This document shows positions 44,716 through 54,295 of a DNA stretch of 64,000 nucleotides, one piece after another. The notes under the pieces are model-generated. The model was not told the DNA's origin. It searched no databases and was given only the letters and a program-made list of their open reading frames with translations. Source of the stretch: Pseudomonas sp. PDM16 (lineage in GTDB: Bacteria; Pseudomonadota; Gammaproteobacteria; Pseudomonadales; Pseudomonadaceae); NCBI RefSeq assembly GCF_014851865.1, contig NZ_JACVAM010000003.1, positions 372,001 to 436,000 on the forward strand, given 5' to 3'. Position 1 is the first letter of the stretch; each line of letters starts with the position of its first letter. A program made the position numbers and the translations under genes.

Positions 44716-45330
44716 ATGATGATCGTTTCCCACAAATACCGATTCATCTTTATCAAGACCCGCAAGACCGCCGGCACCAGCCTTGAAGTATTCCTCTCCT
44801 CGCAGTGCGGTCCAGATGACATAGTCACGCCGATTGAACCGCATGTCGAACCGCACCAGGCGCGCAATCACGAAGGCTTCTTCAACCACATGCAAGGCCA
44901 TGCGATTCGTACAGCTATCGGCGACGACTGCTGGCACAGCTACTTTCGCTTTTGCGTCGAACGCAATCCCTGGGACAAGACGCTTTCCTACTTTCACTTC
45001 GTCAACAACTACCGCCTGGACGGGACTTCGACGCTCGATGAGCATCTGAATTCCGCCGACTTCTGCGTCGACCACCCGGCCTACACCGAGCCTGGGGAGC
45101 CCGACCGACTGCTGGTTGATCGTGTGCTGCACTACGAGAACCTAGACAGCGAGCTGGGCGATGTCTTCTCCCATCTTGGTATCCCCTACCCAGGCTCACT
45201 GGGCGTCCAGGCGAAGTCGGAGTTCCGCACCGACCGACGCAGCTACCGGGAAGTCCTCGACAGTGAACAAGCTGCACTGATCGGTGCAGCCTTCCAACAG
45301 GAGATCAAGATGTTCAACTACCGCTACTGA
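44716..45330 (+). CDS. Sulfotransferase-family protein (PAPS-dependent type)
   Basis: This 204-residue protein resembles the Sulfotransfer_2-type enzymes that move sulfate from PAPS to a carbohydrate or other acceptor. The 5'-phosphosulfate loop is FIKTRKTAGTSLE (residues 11-23) and the 3'-phosphate motif is FRFCVERNPWDKTLSYFHF (about 78-96). It has no signal peptide. The ATG at 44716 is followed at once by a second ATG at 44719; either may start translation behind GAGAAG. It stands alone between gdhA and ettA, so no acceptor or pathway can be inferred. It looks like an accessory gene set into a core stretch. Confidence 0.78.
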   Translation: MMIVSHKYRFIFIKTRKTAGTSLEVFLSSQCGPDDIVTPIEPHVEPHQARNHEGFFNHMQGHAIRTAIGDDCWHSYFRFCVERNPWDKTLSYFHFVNNYRLDGTSTLDEHLNSADFCVDHPAYTEPGEPDRLLVDRVLHYENLDSELGDVFSHLGIPYPGSLGVQAKSEFRTDRRSYREVLDSEQAALIGAAFQQEIKMFNYRY

Positions 45331-45446
45331 GCCTTTCCTGGCGCCAGTCCACGCCATCTTGCCGGGCAATATCCAGACAAGAACACAGCGCATAGGAGGT
45401 CCGGTTCGCGCCAGTGGAGCGCCCACTAAGCGGTAGCCAGCCAAAA

Positions 45447-45478
45447 GAAAACGGGGCCCACAGGCCCCGTTTTCTTTT
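45447..45478. terminator. Bidirectional terminator between the sulfotransferase gene and ettA
   Basis: Stem GAAAACGGGGCC (45447-45458) and GGCCCCGTTTTC (45463-45474) with loop CACA, followed by TTTT. A and T runs at both ends suit both convergent genes. Confidence 0.88.
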
Positions 45479-45489
45479 ATAGCGGACGC

Positions 45490-47157
45490 TTACTGCGCCA
45501 GCTTCTTGTAGCGTACGCGGTGCGGCTGCGCGGCGGCATCACCCAGGCGTTTCTTACGATCAGCTTCGTACTCGGTGTAGTTGCCTTCGAAGAACTCGAT
45601 GTGCGAGTCATCCTCGTACGCCAGGATGTGGGTGGCCACGCGGTCCAGGAACCAGCGATCGTGGCTGATCACGATGGCGGCGCCCGGGTAGTCGAGCAGC
45701 GCCTCTTCCAGCGAACGCAGGGTTTCCACGTCGAGGTCGTTGGACGGTTCGTCGAGCAGCAGCACGTTGGCGCCCTGCTTCAGGGTCAGGGCCAGGTGCA
45801 GGCGGCCACGCTCACCACCGGAGAGGTCCTTGACGAACTTCTGCTGGTCGCCGCCCTTGAAGTTGAAGCGGCCGACGTAGCCGCGCGACGGGACTTCGTA
45901 GTTGCCGATCTTGATCATGTCGAAGCCATCGGACACGGCTTCCCACACGGTCTTGCTGCCGTCCAGGTCATCGCGGCTCTGGTCCACGCAGGCCAGCTGC
46001 ACGGTGTCGCCCAGCTCGATGCTGCCGGAATCCGGGGTTTCCTTGCCCATCAGCATGCGGAACAGGGTCGACTTACCGGCACCGTTACCGCCGATCACGC
46101 CGACGATGGCGCCTTTGGGGATGCTGAACGACAGGTTGTCGATCAGTACGCGGTCGCCATAGCCCTTGGTGACATTGACGAAGTCGATGACCTTGTCGCC
46201 CAGACGCGGGCCGGCAGGAATGTAGATCTCGTTGGTCTCGGCGCGCTTCTGGAATTCCTGCGACTGCATTTCCTCGAAGCGCTGCAGACGGGCCTTGGAC
46301 TTGGACTGGCGGGCCTTGGCGCCTTTGCGCACCCACTCCAGCTCGTCCTTCATGGCCTTCTCGTGGGCCGACTGCTGCTTGGATTCCTGGGCCAGACGGT
46401 CGGACTTGGCTTCCAGCCAGCCGGAGTAGTTGCCTTCGTACGGGATGCCGGCGCCGCGGTCGAGCTCGAGAATCCAGCCGGCGACGTTGTCGAGGAAGTA
46501 ACGGTCGTGGGTGATCGCCACCACGGTGCCCGGGAAGTCGTGGAGGAAGTGCTCTAGCCAGGCGACGGAGTCGGCGTCCAGGTGGTTGGTCGGCTCGTCC
46601 AACAGCAGCATGTCGGGGGCCGACAGCAGCAGGCGGCACAGCGCCACGCGGCGCTTCTCGCCACCGGACAGGTGTTCGATGCGCGCATCCCAGGCCGGCA
46701 GGCGCAGGGCGTCGGCAGCGACTTCCAGCTGGCGCTCGAGGTTGTGGCCGTCGCTGGCCTGGAGGATGGCCTCCAGTTTGGCTTGCTCAGCAGCCAGGGC
46801 GTCGAAGTCGGCGTCCGGCTCGGCGTAGGCGGCGTACACCTCGTCCAGACGGGCCTGGGCCTGCTTGATCTGGCCTACGGCCTCCTCGACGATCTCGCGC
46901 ACGCTCTTGCTCGGGTCGAGCTGCGGCTCCTGCGGCAGGTAGCCGACATTGATGCCGGGCATGGCACGGGCTTCGCCGTCGAACTCGGTGTCGACGCCGG
47001 CCATAATGCGCAGCAGGGTGGACTTACCGGCACCGTTCAGGCCGAGTACGCCGATCTTGGCGCCCGGGAAGAATGACAGGGAGATGTTCTTGAGGATTTC
47101 CCGCTTCGGCGGCACGACCTTGCCGAGCCGATGCATGGTGTAGACGTATTGAGCCAT
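45490..47157 (-). CDS. ettA: Energy-dependent translational throttle protein EttA
   Basis: This 555-residue ABC-F protein binds the ribosomal E site and gates entry into elongation according to ATP/ADP ratio. Two ABC domains are visible: GLNGAGKST with HLSGGEKRR and GNGAGKST with DLSGGERGRLHLA, each followed by LLLDEP(T/S)N. The linker and toothbrush arm region (EKAMKDELEWVRKGAKARQS) match EttA. The ATG at 47157 (AQYVYTMHRLGKVVPPKREI) gives the family length; an in-frame ATG 42 bases earlier is not conserved. Confidence 0.97.
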   Translation of the reverse strand: MAQYVYTMHRLGKVVPPKREILKNISLSFFPGAKIGVLGLNGAGKSTLLRIMAGVDTEFDGEARAMPGINVGYLPQEPQLDPSKSVREIVEEAVGQIKQAQARLDEVYAAYAEPDADFDALAAEQAKLEAILQASDGHNLERQLEVAADALRLPAWDARIEHLSGGEKRRVALCRLLLSAPDMLLLDEPTNHLDADSVAWLEHFLHDFPGTVVAITHDRYFLDNVAGWILELDRGAGIPYEGNYSGWLEAKSDRLAQESKQQSAHEKAMKDELEWVRKGAKARQSKSKARLQRFEEMQSQEFQKRAETNEIYIPAGPRLGDKVIDFVNVTKGYGDRVLIDNLSFSIPKGAIVGVIGGNGAGKSTLFRMLMGKETPDSGSIELGDTVQLACVDQSRDDLDGSKTVWEAVSDGFDMIKIGNYEVPSRGYVGRFNFKGGDQQKFVKDLSGGERGRLHLALTLKQGANVLLLDEPSNDLDVETLRSLEEALLDYPGAAIVISHDRWFLDRVATHILAYEDDSHIEFFEGNYTEYEADRKKRLGDAAAQPHRVRYKKLAQ

Positions 47158-47421
47158 GGATGACCTTGGTTCTGCATAACTGAGGGATTGAAGAGGCAAT
47201 TGCGCCAGCGGCCGACCGGCTACTGGGCAATACTCTGAGGCAAGGAAGCATCATAGCCCCGTGCGCCACGCGCGTGCGGCAAAGCTACCGGAATGCTCCC
47301 GGAGGGGCAAACCGGACCCGATGGACAGTGATAGCACTTGGCCGCTTTTCCGGGCATGCTACGCGGTCCCGATTGCCAGGCAAGGCCCGATCCAGCAGCT
47401 GTATCAGCAGGGTTCATACGC

Positions 47422-50400
47422 GTGTCACTATCTCGCCCTCCTTCTTCACGCTCATCCAGCGATCCGCTCGCCCGCCCACACCGTGGCTCTCTGAAAGGCG
47501 CACTGGCTCTGCTAGTAGCGTTGATGCTCGGTCTGTTGCTGTGGCAGTTGCAGCAGGAGGCCAGTAATCAGGAGCGGAGCGAGCGCCAGCGCCATCTGGA
47601 CCATGCCAGCCAGCTAAGCGATCACCTGGCCCTGGCCATGAAACTCAAGGCCGAGTCCGGCCGCACCTTCCTGGCCAACCATGCCCCTCAGCCGCTGACT
47701 GAACCACAGCTCGGCGCTCTGCTGGAGCGCCTGCATCGCGACTACCCACGCCTGGATAGCCTGGCCTGGATCGGGACCAACGGTCAGACGCTGTCCGACA
47801 GCAATCCGGCCGCGGACGACAAGACCCTCTTTAACCAGCAGCAGCCATACCACTTCACGCTCTCCCGGCTGAACAACGGCCTGGTCCAGGTCGACCTGCC
47901 CTATCCGGAAGGCAGTGGTGGCTGGCGGGTGCGCTTCAAGATCGAAGCGCTGCAGCGATGGCTGCCCGAGCAACCGGCCGACCTGCCGTGGGTATTGCAG
48001 GATGCGAGCAGTGGTCTGGCGATGCTTCGCCACCCCGCAGGGGCCGGCAGCACGCCCCTGACCGCCAGGGAACAGGGCCTGAGCCTCCAGCAACTGCCCC
48101 TGGCCGGCAGCGATTGGCGAATCGTCGCTCTGTTCGATGCCGCAGCCCTGCGCGCCGACGTATTGCCACGTCAAGCCAGCAAGTTACTGCTGTTCATCCT
48201 CTGCGGCGCCCTGACCCTGCTAGCCCTGTTCAGCCTGCTACGTGAACAAAACCGCCTGCGCGCCTACCACGCCCTGTCGCGACGTTCCATGGAGGATGCC
48301 ATCGGCGCCCTCGGGGCGATCGACGAGCGCGTACTGGTAACCCAGCCCGATGGCCATATCAGCTACCTGAATCCACGCGCCGAGCAGATGTTCGGTCTCG
48401 ATCTGGCCACCGCCAGCCAGATGCACCTGCTGGAGCTGCTGCCCGCACTGACCCCCTGGATGGAAAATGCGTTCTACGAGCAGAGCGCGCCCATCGAGGT
48501 GCTACAGGACGGCCAGCGCCGCCTGTACCACGTCACCTGCCACGCCCTCTATACCGACAACCCGGAACCGGGGCGAGCCTGGGTATTGCGCGATGTCACC
48601 GAGGAACAGCAGGCCCTGCGTGTACTGCAGGACACTCGCCGGCGCTACCAGGACATCTTCGAAGGCAGCGGCGTGGCCCTCTGCGTGCTCGACCTGTACG
48701 AACTGCGCACCTACCTCGATACCCAGGACCTGCAACACAGTGCCCAGCTGCTGCCGTGGCTGGAGGAAGATGAAACACGCAACGGCGAACTGCTGCGACA
48801 CATTCGCATCAGCGAAGTGAACAAGGTCGCCCTGCAGTTGCTTGGCGTGGATGAGGTGCAGCAGGTCTGGGACCATCTGATCGGTTCGGCGCCGCTGCGG
48901 CCAAAAGGTGCGCGCCATGCGCTGATCAGCGCCCTGCTCGACGGCGAGCACGACATGATGGTCGAGAGCCGCATGCGCACGCCGCAAGGCCACGAGCGCT
49001 ATCTGTGGCTGAACCTGCAGTTCCCCGAGAGCCGCGACGAGCTGCGCGCGGTGACACTCAGCGTGCATGACATCACCAGCCGCAAACGCGTCGAGCTGTC
49101 GCTGGTGGAGCGCGAGCGCTTCTGGTCCGATGTATTGCGCTCGGTGCCGGATACCCTCTACGTGCATGACATGAGCAGCATGCAGGTGATGTTCAGCAAC
49201 AATCGCCTGGGCCCCGATCTGGGCTACAGCAAGAAGGAGCTGCATCAGCTCGGCGAAAAGCTGTGGGAGAAGATTCTCCACCCGGACGATGTCGAGTTGT
49301 ACCAACGTGTGCGCAACCTGCAAAAGGTGGTTGGCAAGGGTCAGCAGCTGCAATTCCGCCTGCGCTGGCGCCACCGCGACGGCAGCTGGCACTGGTTCGA
49401 CATCCGCGAACACGCCCTCAGCCGCGACCGTCACGGCCGCGTAAGCCACCTGATCGGCATTGCCAAAGACATCACCGGCGAGATCAACGCCCAGGCCAGC
49501 CTGCTCGATAGCGAACGCCGCTACCGTCTGCTGGCGGAGAGCATCAGCGACGTGATCCTCTCTACCAACAGCGCTCTGCAGTTGAACTACGTCAGCCCGT
49601 CGGCCGAAGGCTTCTTCGGTTACAGCCCGGAATGGCTGCTGGACAACGATCTGCTCAATATCGTCACCAACCCCCGCCAACTGGCCAGCCTGCTGCAGCT
49701 ACTGGAGCAGGTGCGCAGTTCCCTCGGCAACGCGGAGCGTCTCGTCGAGCTGCAGGCCGGCCTGAGTGGCCGCACCTTCGTCTTCGACTGCCTGCGTGCC
49801 GACGGCCGCAAGATCACCGTGGAGATGCGACTGACGCTGATGTGGGACGAACAGGAGCGCTTTGAAGGCGTACTCGGTATCGGCCGCGACATCACCCAGC
49901 AGCGCCGCGCCGAACGCGATCTGCGCATGGCCGCCACCGTATTCGATCACTCTACCGCAGCCATCCTGGTCACCGATCCGGCCGGCTACATCGTGCGCAT
50001 CAACGAGACCTTCCAGCGCATCAGCGGCTATGCCGGCAAGGAAGTGCTCGACCAGCTGCCCGGCATGCTCACCGCTGATCGTCAGCAGGCCGCCCAGTTC
50101 GCCTACATTCTCACTCAGCTCAACCAACACGGCAGCTGGGAGGGCGAGCTGTGGCTCAAGCGCAGGAATGGCGAGCAGTTCCCGGCCTGGGTCGGCATCA
50201 CCGCGGTGCACGACGACGACGGCGACCTGGTCAGCTACGTGTGCTTCTTCAACGACATCAGCGAGCGCAAGGCCAGCGAACAACGCATCCACCGCCTGGC
50301 CTACTACGACGCACTGACCCTGCTGCCCAACCGCACCCTGTTCCAGGACCGCCTGCACACCGCCCTGCAGCACGCCGAACGGCACGAGGAGTGGGTGGTG

Positions 50401-51609
50401 CTGATGTTCCTCGACCTCGACCGTTTCAAGCCAATCAACGACTCCCTCGGCCACGCCGCTGGCGACCGCATGCTAAAGGACGTGGCCGTGCGTCTGGCCG
50501 CCTGTGTCGACGAGGACGATACCGTGGCGCGCATGGGGGGCGACGAGTTCACCCTGCTGCTACAGCCGCGCAACACCCGTGCGGGCGCCCTCAACCGCGC
50601 CATCCACGTGGCCGAACAGATCCTCGCCAGCCTGGCCCAGCCGTTCGTGCTGCAAGGTCGCGAGTTCTTCGTTACCGCCAGTATCGGCATCGCCCTAAGC
50701 CCGCAGGACGGCGACGAGCTGAGCCAACTGATGAAGAACGCCGACACGGCCATGTATCACGCCAAGGAACGCGGCAAGAACAACTTCCAGTTCTATCAGG
50801 CGGAGATGAACGCCACCGCCCTGCAGCGCCTGGAATTGGAGAGCGACCTGCGCCATGCCCTGGAGCAGGGTCAGTTCCTCCTCTATTACCAGCCGCAGCT
50901 GTCCAGCGACGGCAAACGCCTGACCGGCGTCGAGGCCCTGCTGCGTTGGAATCATCCACGCCGTGGCCTGGTGGCACCTCATGAGTTCATACCAGTACTG
51001 GAGGAGCTGGGCCTGATCGTCCAGGTCGGTGACTGGGTGATCGCCGAGGCCTGCCGCCAGCTCAAGGCCTGGCACGATGCCGACATGCGCGTACCCAAGG
51101 TCTCGGTCAACCTCTCCGCCCGCCAGTTCGCCGATGGCCAGCTGGGCATGCGCATTTCCCGCGTGCTCGGCGAGAGCGGCCTGAAGCCGGCCAGCCTGGA
51201 ACTTGAGCTGACCGAATCGATCCTGATGCGCGATGTCAGCGAGACCCTGCAGGTGCTGGCCAGCCTCAAGCGGCTCGGCCTGTCCATCGCGGTCGACGAC
51301 TTCGGCACCGGCTACTCGTCGCTCAACTACCTCAAACAGTTCCCCATCGACGTGCTGAAGATCGACCGCAGCTTCGTCGACGGCCTGCCGGGGGGCGAGC
51401 AGGACGCGCAGATCGCCCGTGCCATCATCGCCATGGCCCACAGCCTCAATCTGGCGGTAATCGCCGAGGGTGTGGAAGCGCAGGAACAGCTCGACTTCCT
51501 GCGCGACCACGGCTGCGACGAGGTACAGGGCTACCTGTTCGGTAAACCGATGGCGGCCGAGCAACTGGAGGCGCAGTTCGGCGGCAACGCGCTGTTCATG
51601 CTCACCTGA
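47422..51609 (+). CDS. morA: Membrane-bound PAS-GGDEF-EAL protein MorA
   Basis: This very large protein (1395 residues from the GTG at 47422) regulates motility and biofilm through c-di-GMP in Pseudomonas. Near the N terminus are a membrane helix (GALALLVALMLGLLLWQL), a periplasmic sensor region, and a second helix (LLLFILCGALTLLALFSLL). Several PAS/PAC domains follow, then GGDEF with the intact active site (MGGDEF, about 1038) and EAL with intact EALLRW (about 1170), DDFGTGYSS and KIDRSFVDG. Both catalytic halves thus look functional. Start is uncertain: an in-frame ATG at 47356 would give 1417 residues. It is followed by glyA, as PA4601 is followed by PA4602 in PAO1. Confidence 0.93.
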   Translation: MSLSRPPSSRSSSDPLARPHRGSLKGALALLVALMLGLLLWQLQQEASNQERSERQRHLDHASQLSDHLALAMKLKAESGRTFLANHAPQPLTEPQLGALLERLHRDYPRLDSLAWIGTNGQTLSDSNPAADDKTLFNQQQPYHFTLSRLNNGLVQVDLPYPEGSGGWRVRFKIEALQRWLPEQPADLPWVLQDASSGLAMLRHPAGAGSTPLTAREQGLSLQQLPLAGSDWRIVALFDAAALRADVLPRQASKLLLFILCGALTLLALFSLLREQNRLRAYHALSRRSMEDAIGALGAIDERVLVTQPDGHISYLNPRAEQMFGLDLATASQMHLLELLPALTPWMENAFYEQSAPIEVLQDGQRRLYHVTCHALYTDNPEPGRAWVLRDVTEEQQALRVLQDTRRRYQDIFEGSGVALCVLDLYELRTYLDTQDLQHSAQLLPWLEEDETRNGELLRHIRISEVNKVALQLLGVDEVQQVWDHLIGSAPLRPKGARHALISALLDGEHDMMVESRMRTPQGHERYLWLNLQFPESRDELRAVTLSVHDITSRKRVELSLVERERFWSDVLRSVPDTLYVHDMSSMQVMFSNNRLGPDLGYSKKELHQLGEKLWEKILHPDDVELYQRVRNLQKVVGKGQQLQFRLRWRHRDGSWHWFDIREHALSRDRHGRVSHLIGIAKDITGEINAQASLLDSERRYRLLAESISDVILSTNSALQLNYVSPSAEGFFGYSPEWLLDNDLLNIVTNPRQLASLLQLLEQVRSSLGNAERLVELQAGLSGRTFVFDCLRADGRKITVEMRLTLMWDEQERFEGVLGIGRDITQQRRAERDLRMAATVFDHSTAAILVTDPAGYIVRINETFQRISGYAGKEVLDQLPGMLTADRQQAAQFAYILTQLNQHGSWEGELWLKRRNGEQFPAWVGITAVHDDDGDLVSYVCFFNDISERKASEQRIHRLAYYDALTLLPNRTLFQDRLHTALQHAERHEEWVVLMFLDLDRFKPINDSLGHAAGDRMLKDVAVRLAACVDEDDTVARMGGDEFTLLLQPRNTRAGALNRAIHVAEQILASLAQPFVLQGREFFVTASIGIALSPQDGDELSQLMKNADTAMYHAKERGKNNFQFYQAEMNATALQRLELESDLRHALEQGQFLLYYQPQLSSDGKRLTGVEALLRWNHPRRGLVAPHEFIPVLEELGLIVQVGDWVIAEACRQLKAWHDADMRVPKVSVNLSARQFADGQLGMRISRVLGESGLKPASLELELTESILMRDVSETLQVLASLKRLGLSIAVDDFGTGYSSLNYLKQFPIDVLKIDRSFVDGLPGGEQDAQIARAIIAMAHSLNLAVIAEGVEAQEQLDFLRDHGCDEVQGYLFGKPMAAEQLEAQFGGNALFMLT

Positions 51610-51660
51610 TCGCCGGCGGCGGTGCGTGAACCCCGCTTGTCCGGCACTTGACCGCCTTTC

Positions 51661-51681
51661 ATGTGCCAGGCGGCGGCACAT
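51661..51681. other. Perfect inverted repeat between morA and glyA
   Basis: ATGTGCC (51661-51667) and GGCACAT (51675-51681) flank seven bases. It precedes a TAGAAT (51686-51691) that could be the glyA -10 box, so the repeat would cover the -35 area. It could be a regulator site or the end of the morA transcript; there is no T run. Confidence 0.4.
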
Positions 51682-51790
51682 CGGGTAGAATGCCCGCCTC
51701 CCTTAGAACCTGTTTACGATCCGCCGCTCGTCGGCCATGGGTCGTCAGACAGACTCTTACTACCGCCCGCTGATAGATCAGGTGACCACC

Positions 51791-53044
51791 ATGTTCAGCC
51801 GTGATTTGACCATTGCCCGTTACGATGCCGACCTCTTTGCCGCCATGGAGCAGGAAGCCCAGCGCCAGGAGCATCACATCGAGCTGATCGCTTCCGAGAA
51901 CTACACCAGCCCGGCGGTGATGGAAGCCCAGGGCAGCGTGCTGACCAACAAGTACGCCGAAGGCTACCCGGGCAAGCGCTACTACGGTGGCTGCGAGTAC
52001 GTCGATGTGGTCGAGCAGCTGGCCATCGACCGCGCCAAGGAACTGTTCGGCGCCGACTACGCCAACGTCCAGCCGCACGCCGGCTCCCAGGCCAACGCCG
52101 CCGTCTACCTGGCCCTGCTGTCGGCCGGTGACACCATCCTCGGCATGAGCCTGGCCCACGGCGGTCACCTGACCCACGGCGCCAGCGTTTCCTCCTCCGG
52201 CAAGCTGTACAACGCCGTGCAGTACGGCATCACCGACGCCGGCCTGATCGACTACGACGAAGTCGAGCGCCTGGCCGTCGAGCACAAGCCGAAGATGATC
52301 GTCGCCGGCTTCTCCGCCTACTCGCAGGTGCTGGACTTCGCCCGCTTCCGCGCCATTGCCGACAAGGTCGGTGCCTACCTGTTCGTCGACATGGCCCACG
52401 TGGCCGGCCTGGTTGCCGCTGGCGTGTACCCGAACCCGGTACCATTCGCCGACGTGGTCACCACCACCACCCACAAGACCCTGCGCGGCCCGCGCGGCGG
52501 CCTGATCCTCGCTCGCAAGAACGAAGAGATCGAGAAGAAGCTGAACTCCGCCGTCTTCCCGGGCGCCCAGGGTGGTCCGCTGGAGCACGTGATCGCCGCC
52601 AAGGCCATCTGTTTCAAGGAAGCCCTGCAGCCCGAGTTCAAGGTGTACCAGCAGCAAGTGGTGAAGAACGCCCAGGCCATGGCCAGCGTGTTCATCGAGC
52701 GCGGTTTCGACGTCGTCTCCGGCGGCACCCAGAACCACCTGTTCCTGCTGTCCCTGATCAAGCAGGACATCACCGGTAAGGACGCCGACGCCGCCCTGGG
52801 TCGCGCCTTCATCACCGTGAACAAGAACAGCGTGCCGAACGACCCGCGTTCGCCGTTCGTTACCTCCGGTCTGCGCATCGGCACCCCGGCCGTCACCACC
52901 CGCGGCTTCCAGGAAACCGAGTGCAAGGAGCTGGCTGGCTGGATCTGCGACATCCTGCAGAACATGGGCGACGAGTCCGTGGTCGACGCAGTACGCGAGA
53001 AGGTCAAGGCCGTCTGCGCCAAGCTGCCGGTATACGGCAAGTAA
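51791..53044 (+). CDS. glyA: Serine hydroxymethyltransferase GlyA
   Basis: This 417-residue PLP enzyme interconverts serine and glycine with tetrahydrofolate. The PLP lysine lies in [35 protein letters not shown] and [18 protein letters not shown] are hallmark stretches. The ATG at 51791 gives the standard length; an in-frame ATG at 51737 lies in the leader. A very strong hairpin terminator follows directly. Confidence 0.98.
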   Translation: MFSRDLTIARYDADLFAAMEQEAQRQEHHIELIASENYTSPAVMEAQGSVLTNKYAEGYPGKRYYGGCEYVDVVEQLAIDRAKELFGADYANVQPHAGSQANAAVYLALLSAGDTILGMSLAHGGHLTHGASVSSSGKLYNAVQYGITDAGLIDYDEVERLAVEHKPKMIVAGFSAYSQVLDFARFRAIADKVGAYLFVDMAHVAGLVAAGVYPNPVPFADVVTTTTHKTLRGPRGGLILARKNEEIEKKLNSAVFPGAQGGPLEHVIAAKAICFKEALQPEFKVYQQQVVKNAQAMASVFIERGFDVVSGGTQNHLFLLSLIKQDITGKDADAALGRAFITVNKNSVPNDPRSPFVTSGLRIGTPAVTTRGFQETECKELAGWICDILQNMGDESVVDAVREKVKAVCAKLPVYGK

Positions 53045-53052
53045 GCGTCAGC

Positions 53053-53098
53053 GCGGAAACGAAAAAGCCCGGCACACGCCGGGCTTTTTCGTTTCCGC
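53053..53098 (+). terminator. Very long perfect hairpin terminator of glyA
   Basis: Bases 53053-53073 pair perfectly with 53078-53098 (21 bp, loop ACAC). The core is GCCCGGC/GCCGGGC flanked by AAAAA and TTTTT. It begins nine bases after the glyA stop and may act on both strands. Confidence 0.92.
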
Positions 53099-53103
53099 TA
53101 TCT

Positions 53104-53217
53104 CCCCTCTCCCTTCGGGAGAGGGGCCGGGGGTGAGGGGCTGGCTGGCAGCGCCGAGCCACCCGAGACACCCTCACCCTACGCGGGCCGCCCCATCCCT
53201 CTCCCGGAGGGAGAGGG
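53104..53217. repeat. Paired REP-like palindromic element (BIME-like)
   Basis: Two inverted units face each other. Unit 1 has the hairpin CCCCTCTCCC (53104-53113) / GGGAGAGGGG (53117-53126); unit 2 has CCCTCTCCC (53197-53205) / GGGAGAGGG (53209-53217). The units also pair with each other through GGGTGAGGG (53131-53139) and CCCTCACCC (53171-53179). Such CTCTCCC...GTGAGGG palindromes are known as dispersed intergenic repeats in many proteobacteria. Unit 2 lies inside the 3' end of the COG0523 GTPase gene. Confidence 0.85.
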
Positions 53218-54186
53218 AGCAAGCGCGGCAAACCCGGCGCGAATCTCATCTTCGGGCAGGTCGTCGCCGATGAACACCAGCACGCTCTCGCGCGCTTCGC
53301 CCTCGGCCCAAGGTTCGTCCCAGTCGAAGCCGTACAGGCGCAGCACGCCCTGGAACACCAGGCGGCGCTCGTCGCCAGCCACACTGAGCACGCCCTTGTA
53401 GCGCAGCAGCGCGTTGCCGTGGCGTTCCAGCAGGTCTTCCATGTAGGCGCTCAGGCGCTCCATATCCAGCGCCTGGTCGCTGTGCAGCACCAGCGTGCGG
53501 ATGCGGTCCACCGCCTGGCCGACCGGCGCCAGCGGGCGCAGCAAGGGCGCCGGGGCGACATCGGCATTGAGGTTGAAGCCACGGATGTCGAGCAGCTCGG
53601 CCAGGTCGATGCGCCCATGCTCGACCACGCGCAGCGGCGCACGACGGTTGATCCGCGCCAGGCGCGTGCTCAGTGCCTCGACCTGCGCAGGCTCGGCCAG
53701 GTCGGTCTTGCTCAGCAGGATGCGGTCGGCAAAACCGACCTGGGCCTGGGCGATGGCCTCCTGCAGGTGGCGCTCGGCGTTCACCGCATCGACCAGGGTG
53801 ACGATGCCGTCGAGCACGTAGCGCTGGGCCAGCTCCTCGTCGGCGAAGAAGGTCTGCGCCACCGGCGCCGGGTCGGCCAGGCCGGTGCACTCGATCACCA
53901 GGCGGTCGAAAGCCAGCTCGCCGGCGTCCAGCTTGTCCAACAGCAGGTACAGGGCCTTCTCCAGTTCGACATGGATCGAGCAGCAGACGCAGCCGTTGGC
54001 CAGGGTCAGCAACTCGACCGGCTTGTCGCCGAGTAGTTGGCCATCGATCGGCGTGGCGCTGAATTCGTTCTCGATGACCGCCAGCTTGAGGCCATGCTCG
54101 GCCTGCAGCATGTGGCGCAGCAGGGTGGTCTTGCCGGCACCGAGGAAGCCGGTGAGCACGGTGACGGGAATGGGTTCGGGATACAT
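53179..54186 (-). CDS. COG0523 (CobW/YjiA/ZigA-like) metal-chaperone GTPase
   Basis: This 335-residue protein has the G3E GTPase pattern: Walker A GFLGAGKT (residues 12-19), the metal-binding GCVCCSI (CxCC, about 66-72), and ECTGLADP. The C-terminal CobW_C domain follows (about 235-320). Members insert or deliver metals such as zinc or cobalt. The last dozen residues (APSPSGRGMGRPA) are encoded by a REP-like palindrome and so are likely not part of the ancestral protein. The ATG at 54186 gives the family start; the frame runs on upstream without support. It is adjacent to ybdD-cstA as in PAO1. Confidence 0.88.
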   Translation of the reverse strand: MYPEPIPVTVLTGFLGAGKTTLLRHMLQAEHGLKLAVIENEFSATPIDGQLLGDKPVELLTLANGCVCCSIHVELEKALYLLLDKLDAGELAFDRLVIECTGLADPAPVAQTFFADEELAQRYVLDGIVTLVDAVNAERHLQEAIAQAQVGFADRILLSKTDLAEPAQVEALSTRLARINRRAPLRVVEHGRIDLAELLDIRGFNLNADVAPAPLLRPLAPVGQAVDRIRTLVLHSDQALDMERLSAYMEDLLERHGNALLRYKGVLSVAGDERRLVFQGVLRLYGFDWDEPWAEGEARESVLVFIGDDLPEDEIRAGFAALAPSPSGRGMGRPA

Positions 54187-54203
54187 CGCGATCTCCAAAA
54201 TGA

Positions 54204-54277
54204 CACGCGCCACGACTAGGCGTGGCGCGTGGGTAAACCTAACCTGCCTCGATAAGCGTTGCGAGCGTAGGCAGGTT
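54204..54277. repeat. Two adjacent inverted repeats upstream of the COG0523 gene
   Basis: CACGCGCCACG (54204-54214) pairs perfectly with CGTGGCGCGTG (54221-54231). Next, AACCTGCCT (54241-54249) pairs with AGGCAGGTT (54269-54277). They lie in the 194-base gap between ybdD and the GTPase gene, just upstream of the latter. They may be terminator-like structures or regulator sites. Confidence 0.5.
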
Positions 54278-54295
54278 GGGAGCGGCCAGCGCACA

